A stretch of 64,000 nt of DNA. Origin: Sodiomyces alkalinus F11. Lineage: Eukaryota; Ascomycota; Sordariomycetes; Glomerellales; Plectosphaerellaceae. Below the pieces are notes generated by a model. The model did not search any database. It saw only the letters and a list, made by a program, of their open reading frames with translations, and was not told the origin of the DNA. Both the position numbers and the translations under genes were made by a program. This document shows positions 57,700 through 64,000 of this stretch, piece after piece. The stretch is from the NCBI RefSeq assembly GCF_003711515.1, contig NW_021167081.1, positions 496,001 to 560,000 of the forward strand. The letters run 5' to 3'. Within the stretch, counting starts at the first letter, position 1; every line of letters begins with the position of its first letter.

Positions 57700-60600
57700 T
57701 ATTTAACTAGGAGGCTATTATATAGAAGGTCCGAGAAAAGAGCCTAAAGTACCTTTTAGAGATAGAGGTTAAGGTTCCTATAGTTTACCTCCTCTCTATT
57801 AATAGAGCTATCCTCGCGGACTACGAGGAGACGCTAAGGTTAATCGGCAGCCAGGTAAAGCCTCGTAAAGTTATCCGCTTAACCCCTAAGGAGGCCTTTT
57901 TTATAGACTCCTTACCCCTTAGACCTGAATACCCTATATAGTTTACGAATACTACGACTATAGCCCCTACGCCTAATAGTGCTCTATCTATTACGCCCGC
58001 CCTAATAATTAATAAACTAAAGCCTCCTACTATTTACGCTAAGTATATAACGATACGGGTTAGCCTAACTAAGCGAATAACTAAGGCCTACCCTACGGAG
58101 GACCGTTTTTACGTAGTTATTAATATAGGAGCCGTCTTTAATACTATCCGGCTAGACCTCGTAGAGAAGCTAGGACTACGGGGCTATATCGGTAAAAGTA
58201 ATATCGCGATTAAGGGGATTAACGACGTGGATAGGGTAAACTTCGTAGGATATCTAGAAGAGCACCTCTAGGTCAGGGACTAGTATAAAAAAGTCTATTT
58301 TATCGTGATTAAGGGAATAAGGCCTAGGATACTTCTTAGCCTACCGTTCTTACTTAATAGTCACGCCTCTTTTACCTATAAGGACGGATAGATTAATATA
58401 GACTTCGCCTACGGGGACGCCCGTATTATTATCCTTATCGCTAGCAGAGAATAGGTTAATAACCGCCCTTATAGATAAAGCTAGCCTAAGTTTAAAGAGG
58501 AGGAGAAACGTCGAGAAGAGGAGGATTTAATCGAGTAGAGTATCGGATAATAGGGGGAGGATAGCGTCCCTTATAGCTAGTCCGGGGCCACTACCTTAAT
58601 ATCGAGTAATAATAGGATTAGCGGTTCGCCCGATTAGGGGGCGAAAAAGAAGGAGGAGGCGAGGGAGGAGAAGGAGGAGACGAAGAAGAATAAGAGCGAC
58701 GACGATATTTTCTTTTATTTAGATAATAAGGACGCTACTGCTTTAGTAGCCTTCCTATTTACGGAGGAGGTAAAACCCCTAACGAAAAGAATTTATATAG
58801 CCTTAAGAGCGATGCCACGAAATTAGGGCTAAGGATATAAGAGGTGTATCGCGGAGGCTCTCTAGATAATAACTACGACTATATAATAATAACTAATTCA
58901 CACTAACCACTTATCTTTTTCGACTTTTCTACACTACTATTAGTCTAATCACCCTAATAGCCTCTTAGTCTTGTATTTTCGAAAGAACCGGACGATATAG
59001 GATAATTTCCAGATAAGAGCGCTCGAGGCTTTAAAGAAAGAGGAGGATAGTATTACTAGTATAGCCGCGGTTATAATAAGAAGGCTATAGTAGCCGAAGA
59101 GGAGGAAGTCCTAGGATCTTATTAAAGAAGCATACTATCCCCCTAATCCCGAAGGCGTCTTTACTATATAGAAGCCTAAGGCTCTTAAGGTTTACCCTTT
59201 TAACGACGTCCTATCCGATAGAAGTATCCCTAATAGAGACCCCTATTAAAAGAAGAATATCCTCGTAGAAATTAAAGAGAAAGACTAGGAGCCAGAAGAT
59301 AAGCGGTTCGTTAGCCTAATTACACTAAAGTTTTCTAAAATCATACCCCGTTCGCGCCTTATACCCGAAGACTCGACGCTATCCTGGAGACCGTCGACTA
59401 CTTAACCCCTGAGGAAAAGGAGCTCCTAATAAAGGTCCTCCTAAACCGAGAGGCAGCTATTACGTGGGATTAGACTAAGTACGGCCGCCTTAACGAACGG
59501 GTGGCCCCTTTATAGAAGATTCGAGCGGTTCCTTATAAGGCGTGGTAGGCGAAGGGGATCCCTATCCTTAAGGCTCTAGAGTCTATAGTCGTGCAGATAA
59601 TAAAGGACCGCCTTAAGAAAGGTGTGATCGAGGAGAGCTATATAGCCTATCGTAACCCCTGGTTCCTAGTTAAGAAGAAGGACGGTAATATATGGCTTAT
59701 TAACTCGGCTACTAAGATTAACGTAGTGATCCTTCGAGATATCTTTATACCGCCTAGGGCCGATAAGTTCTCCGAGGATTTCGCTATATATAAGCTTATA
59801 TCCCTCTTAGACCTCTTTTCCGGCTATAATTAGGTTACCCTTAACGAGGAGTCTCGAGATCTAACTACCTTTACGATTATCGTTAGACTCTTTAGGATAT
59901 ATACCCTTTCTTAGGGGGCTACTAATTTAGTGGCCTAGTTTATACGTATTATAACCCGTATCCTTTATAACCTTATCCCCTAGTACTATAGACCCTTTAT
60001 TAACGATATTATAGTAAAAGAACCGATAACTACCTATAAGGATACCCTAATTAGACCAGGAATTCGCCGTTTTATAGCTAAGTATATCGCTAATATCGAT
60101 AAAGTGCTTCTTAACGTGGAGCTAGCTAGAGGCACTATTATAGGTATTAAAAGCCAGTAGTATTAGGAAGTAGCCACTATCGTGGGCTACGTCTATAGCA
60201 CTAATAATTATTCCCCTAAGCAGGCTAAGATCGCGAAGGTCCGAGAGTAGGAAAGGTATAGTACGGTTTCTAACATTCGTTTATTCCTTAGTCTCGCCAC
60301 CTTTTACCGAGTCTAGCTTTATAAGTTCGCTATTATCGCTAGACCCCTAACTGACCTGCTACGGAAGAATACTACCTTTAGGTGGGAGGAGCCTTAATAA
60401 CACGCTATAAATACGCCCTTAAGAAAGCCCTTACTATAGCCCCTATCCTGAGTACTATCTAGTACGGCGAAGACGTAGGAGTTATCTACGTTATCCTTAA
60501 CGCTAGCACGGATAGATAGGGTGGAATCCTCGGATAGTATATTAAGGATAAGAGAGCCGTGGTATAGTACGAAAGCGGACGCTAGTCTCCTATAGAGAGG

Positions 60601-62572
60601 GTCTATAATACTAGTAAGCTAAAGCTAAGGGGAGTCCTAAAAACCCTTCGGCGCCTACGTAACTACCTCTATAGTGTTTACTTTATCCTTAAGACCGATA
60701 TCTAAGCCCTCCTATCCTAATTAAAAGGATCTATTACTAACCTCCCTAATACCCTGATTACCCGATAGCTCGCCTAGATCCGACTCTTCGACTTCGACGT
60801 TAAGTATATTAAAGGATCTAAGAATACTATAGCCGATAGACTCTCCCGGATACCCGGAACACCCTTTAATCAGGCTAACGACGATACCGAAGGAGACCTA
60901 GACGACTTCGTGGATAATAGAATCTTCCTCACGGAAGCCGAGAAACAGTTGAACGACCCTGCTTTAGCTAACGATATCCTCGATAAGGACCTTACCTAGA
61001 GTTAGTTTTCCCGATAAGTAGCCACCTTCTTAACGACCTTTTACGTGCTTAGGGGAATAGATCCTAAGGAAGCCCGTAGAGTTAAAGATAGAGCTACCCG
61101 TATATTCCTTAAGGACGGATTACTATAGACCCGAGTAACTAAAGTCGATTTAACCCCTAAACGCTGGATTAACGATAAGAATACCTAGGTTAACCTAATT
61201 AGGAGAGCCCACGACGAATCCGGATACCGAGGAAGGCAGGGCACTTACTATCGCCTCGCCGCTAACTACTTCTAGGATAGTATCTATAAGAGCGTTTAAA
61301 GGTTTATCGAGTCCTGTTCTGAATACTAGGCCCGCCGTAGCCGTTCCTAGGAGGACCCCTTAATCGTAATAAGCCTGCCTAAGGCCGCCCTCCCTTTTAC
61401 CTAGGTCTGCCTAGACGTTTAATATCTCTAAAGATAGTATCTTATAGAGGCCCGCTATATATTTATAGGTTAGGTTGAGGCCCGACTACTAAAGAAGAAC
61501 ACGTCTAAGGCTATAGCCTTATTCTTATAGGAAGATATAATTTATAGGTATAGGCTTTATATAATCCTCTTTATAGATAGAGGTCTAGAGAATAACGGTT
61601 ATATAATCGAGCTAAACCGTCGCTATAGGACTACTCGGAAGCTCGCCTCGGCCTATTACCCCCGCGCTAATAGCCTTAATAAGGTTAGGTATAAGGCTAT
61701 TACCCACGCTCTATCTATTTAGTCGAAGCTTTACCCTAAAGCCCTTTACGAGATCCTCCTAATAGTCCTCTTCGCTAATCGTATAACGGTAAGAGCTTTT
61801 ACTAGCCGTACCCCTTTCTTCCTTCTACACAGCTATAAGGCTATTACCCCGATTAAGACGACCTGCCTAACCTAGAGAGTACTAGACTAAGGCCGCGTTA
61901 AAACCCCTAAGGATAAGATAATACTTCGGTTAAGGGCTTTTACCTAGCTTAATACTAACCGATAAGCTACTATTACTATAATCACTAAATAATAAGAGCG
62001 ACGGATAGCCTATATTAACGCTAGCCGTGCCCGGGTACTCCGTAAGCAAAGGCTATAAGTTAAGGATCTTATACTAGTTCACGATACTAAGAAAGCTATC
62101 GATATAAGCTATAAGGCTAAGCTCGACTACCGCTAAAACGGCCTATATCGTATCCGAAAGGCTAATCACGATAATAAGTCCTTTATCCTCGAGACTCTTA
62201 CTAGGGAAAAACTAAAAGGGATTACTTTTACCGCTAACCGCCTAAAGAAGTTTATTAAAAACGACGATAGGCACTAGGAGCCTAAGGACTAGACTATACT
62301 TAAACGGGATTACAGCGAAGAGCTTAAGATTATATACCCTGCCCGAGGAGCGCCTATCACCGAAGAAGTTACCGAAGTACCCCTTTTACCTAGCGAGGAC
62401 CCTAAGGAAGATACTAGGGCCGAGGATAATATTAGTTCCCCTAATTATACTATTAACGATATTTTACGCCGCTCCGAGAGACTAAGAGAGTTATTAGGGG
62501 AGTATTATAAGAAGCTAGAAGAAGAGTTAAAAAAGGTAAGGGAGTCTAGTACCATCAAGGTACAGATTCTAT
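57700..62572 (+). pseudogene. Gypsy pol (protease, RT, RNase H, integrase), dead
   Basis: Long collinear translation with stops that are almost all TAG or TAA. Protease block FYVVINIGAVFN near 58110, where the catalytic Asp now reads Asn (GAT to AAT). RT starts with VIEESYIAYRNPWFLVKKKDG and continues with SLLDLFSGYN and GATNLVA, the usual gypsy RT order. Integrase finger region YRGRQGTYYRLAANYF and FIESCSEY near 61220-61330. The C-terminus ends LEEELKKVRESSTIKVQIL and a stop at 62572. Boundaries of domains are approximate, and small shifts between frames exist. Confidence 0.8.
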
Positions 62573-64000
62573 AACGCCTAGATTTTAACCCGAGTAAGTA
62601 CGAGGATTATACTAGCGAGCTGTATTTTATTTCTTATTATTATTTTCCCTGATTTCCTTTATTTTTAAAGCCTGCACTCGCTAGGAGGCTAGCGTATAGT
62701 CTTAGGGCCGAGGGTAAATAGAGCTAAGTCTCTTATCCACCTAGAGTCGCGATATACGCTAGTATAAAGGGCGTAAACCTATAAATAATCTTCCTAACCA
62801 CCACCTTAGTCTGTTTCTTTTTTAAACTTTTACCTTTATTACCCTAATTAAAGACACTATAAACCTATCCAGACTTATTTCCCCGATCAGAAGACTTTTC
62901 CCTATATTTATTATTTATTATATTTATAAGTAAGCCTAACTACGTGGACGTTATAGAGATACACCACTATATACTCTCTTTTCGATAATAAGTATAGGTT
63001 TCTTTTATTATAATCTTGAATTCTTTACTTCTATTCCCCTAATCACCGTATAAAATATCGGACCTAAGCTAAATTACACCTGGTTTAATATAAGCTACCT
63101 ATTCTGCAGAAAGGAGTTATAGTCGGGAATAACTAGTATAGGGACGGTTACTAAGGGTATAATATAATCAAGAGGAATGCCGTTAAAGGCTATAAGCCGT
63201 AAATCGTAAATCTCTCCTTTACTAACTCTAATACTAGTAACTTATTAGGTTATTACGTTAATCTTAAAGGCCGATTTTAGAAGTATAAAAGCTACCCCCT
63301 TCCTACTACTTAAAGCCCCCTTTTCCTAATCTCTATTACTAATCGCTCTCCCTATAACTAATATTATACCCCTATTCCCCTAACCATACCTATATATACT
63401 ACCCTTAAGCCTACTATATATAAGTTCCTTGTCTGGAAAGAAAAGACTAACACTCTACCTATTATTAGAAGAGTAAGTTTAAGACACTAAGTTAACGGCG
63501 TTAAGAGCCCCGCTAGAAAAACCCCTAATAAAGAAAAACGTAATATCACGACGATAACGGCGGTAATAATAATAAAAACCGGAAAACCCGGGGATTCCCT
63601 AATTTCGTTAGCCTAATTAAGCGACTACCGGCCGCTACCTATAAATCTTATTCTTTTTATAAGGGCTTTATCGGTAGATAGGCCCGTGGAGTCCACTTAT
63701 ATAGAGTAGAAAACGGATTATTATAAAGAGAAGGAAAAAAGAGAAGAAGATAAGCCACGAAGAAGACCTCCTTTTATACCTTATTTCCCCTAACCTTACT
63801 ATCTATTCCCCTAATTAGACCTATTATAAAGTTCTCGCGAAAAGAGTAATACCCTAAACACCAGGGAACGTTATTTCACAGAAATCCCGTTTATTTATTA
63901 GAGTTATATTATTTAGATAATTAATTATCTAATTCCCTTCCCTATAAGCTACCCTATAAACCGCGTACCTATCCTTACCACCTATTCCCCTAATTATAAA
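62573..64000. other. Downstream of gypsy pol, RIP-mutated, non-coding
   Basis: No coding trace recognised. The word TTCCCCTAAT or a close variant recurs (62439, 63029, 63378, 63783, 63804, 63979), as it does more sparsely through the element. The stretch may be a long 3' untranslated region before an LTR beyond the window, or part of another repeat. Confidence 0.45.

Larger units (their letters stand above)
52980..64000 (+). mobile_element. Ty3/gypsy-type LTR retrotransposon, RIP-inactivated, runs off window
   Basis: Plus-strand element of more than 11 kb. Order seen: promoter-like segment with TATA box (about 53300, probably in the 5' LTR), gag-like frames (about 53520-57500), aspartic protease (near 58110), reverse transcriptase (59591-60400), RNase H, integrase with an HHCC-type finger (about 61210-61340) and core, then a Lys/Glu-rich C-terminus ending at 62572. 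RT before integrase marks Ty3/gypsy rather than Ty1/copia. No copy of the 5' promoter segment was found before 64000, so the 3' LTR lies outside, or this is a nest of more than one element. The left end is uncertain: the RIP signature starts between 52980 and 53090. CA/TG depletion and TAG stops run throughout. The segment 54200-54560 keeps more TG/CA words than its neighbours. Confidence 0.85.

Noticed and set aside
59591..59833. 80-codon frame as a stand-alone gene
   Set aside because: It is the stop-free piece of the RIP-mutated gypsy reverse transcriptase.

Overview
This is nuclear DNA of a filamentous ascomycete, most likely a Sordariomycete. The genes have short introns (about 50-160 nt) with CTAAC-type branch points, and the coding exons are GC-rich. 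The gene set includes xylitol dehydrogenase, a secreted L-amino-acid oxidase, a NACHT-ankyrin protein and a Vps3844-type protein. The last third has the CpA/TpG-depleted, TpA-rich, stop-riddled look of repeat-induced point mutation (RIP). A run of 25 N next to a G run at 3463-3497 shows that the sequence is a scaffold with a gap. No species call is justified.

Layout. 0-8.5 kb: gene-poor, with two near-identical minus-strand tRNA-Gln(CUG) genes flanking a Baeyer-Villiger-type monooxygenase, a small TIR element and several simple-sequence tracts. 8.5-30 kb: ordinary metabolic and trafficking genes: POT peptide transporter (+), D-2-hydroxyacid dehydrogenase (+), intracellular GH2 beta-mannosidase (-), divergent Rab4-like GTPase (-), HSD10-type short-chain dehydrogenase (+), xylitol dehydrogenase (-), flavohaemoglobin (-) and secreted L-amino-acid oxidase (-). 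31.6-38 kb: conserved housekeeping genes. SmG (-) and an Ntr2-like spliceosome-disassembly factor (+) share a 275-bp divergent promoter, followed by a Vps3844-type ER/vacuolar membrane protein (-) and a mitochondrial membrane protein (+). 38-43.8 kb: a broken patatin-like gene, a scrap of ankyrin coding sequence on the other strand, and an intact-looking 1271-residue NACHT-ankyrin (NLR-type) gene that needs a GC-AG intron. 43.8-64 kb: RIP-inactivated transposons. These are an unclassified 2-kb insertion with 14-bp direct repeats, a full-length Tad1-like LINE on the minus strand with its own target-site duplication 8 bp away, a ~0.6-kb unmutated island, and a Ty3/gypsy-type LTR element (+) that runs off the window.

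The metabolic genes are not an evident cluster: no polyketide or peptide synthase and no pathway regulator is seen. The clearest functional pairing is SmG/Ntr2 (snRNP core and spliceosome disassembly). The most unusual area is the 38-44 kb junction, where an immune-type receptor gene sits beside relics of patatin and ankyrin genes at the edge of a transposon graveyard. Gene models with introns were built by hand from splice consensus, branch points and reading-frame continuity; family names come from recognised motifs, not from a database search.
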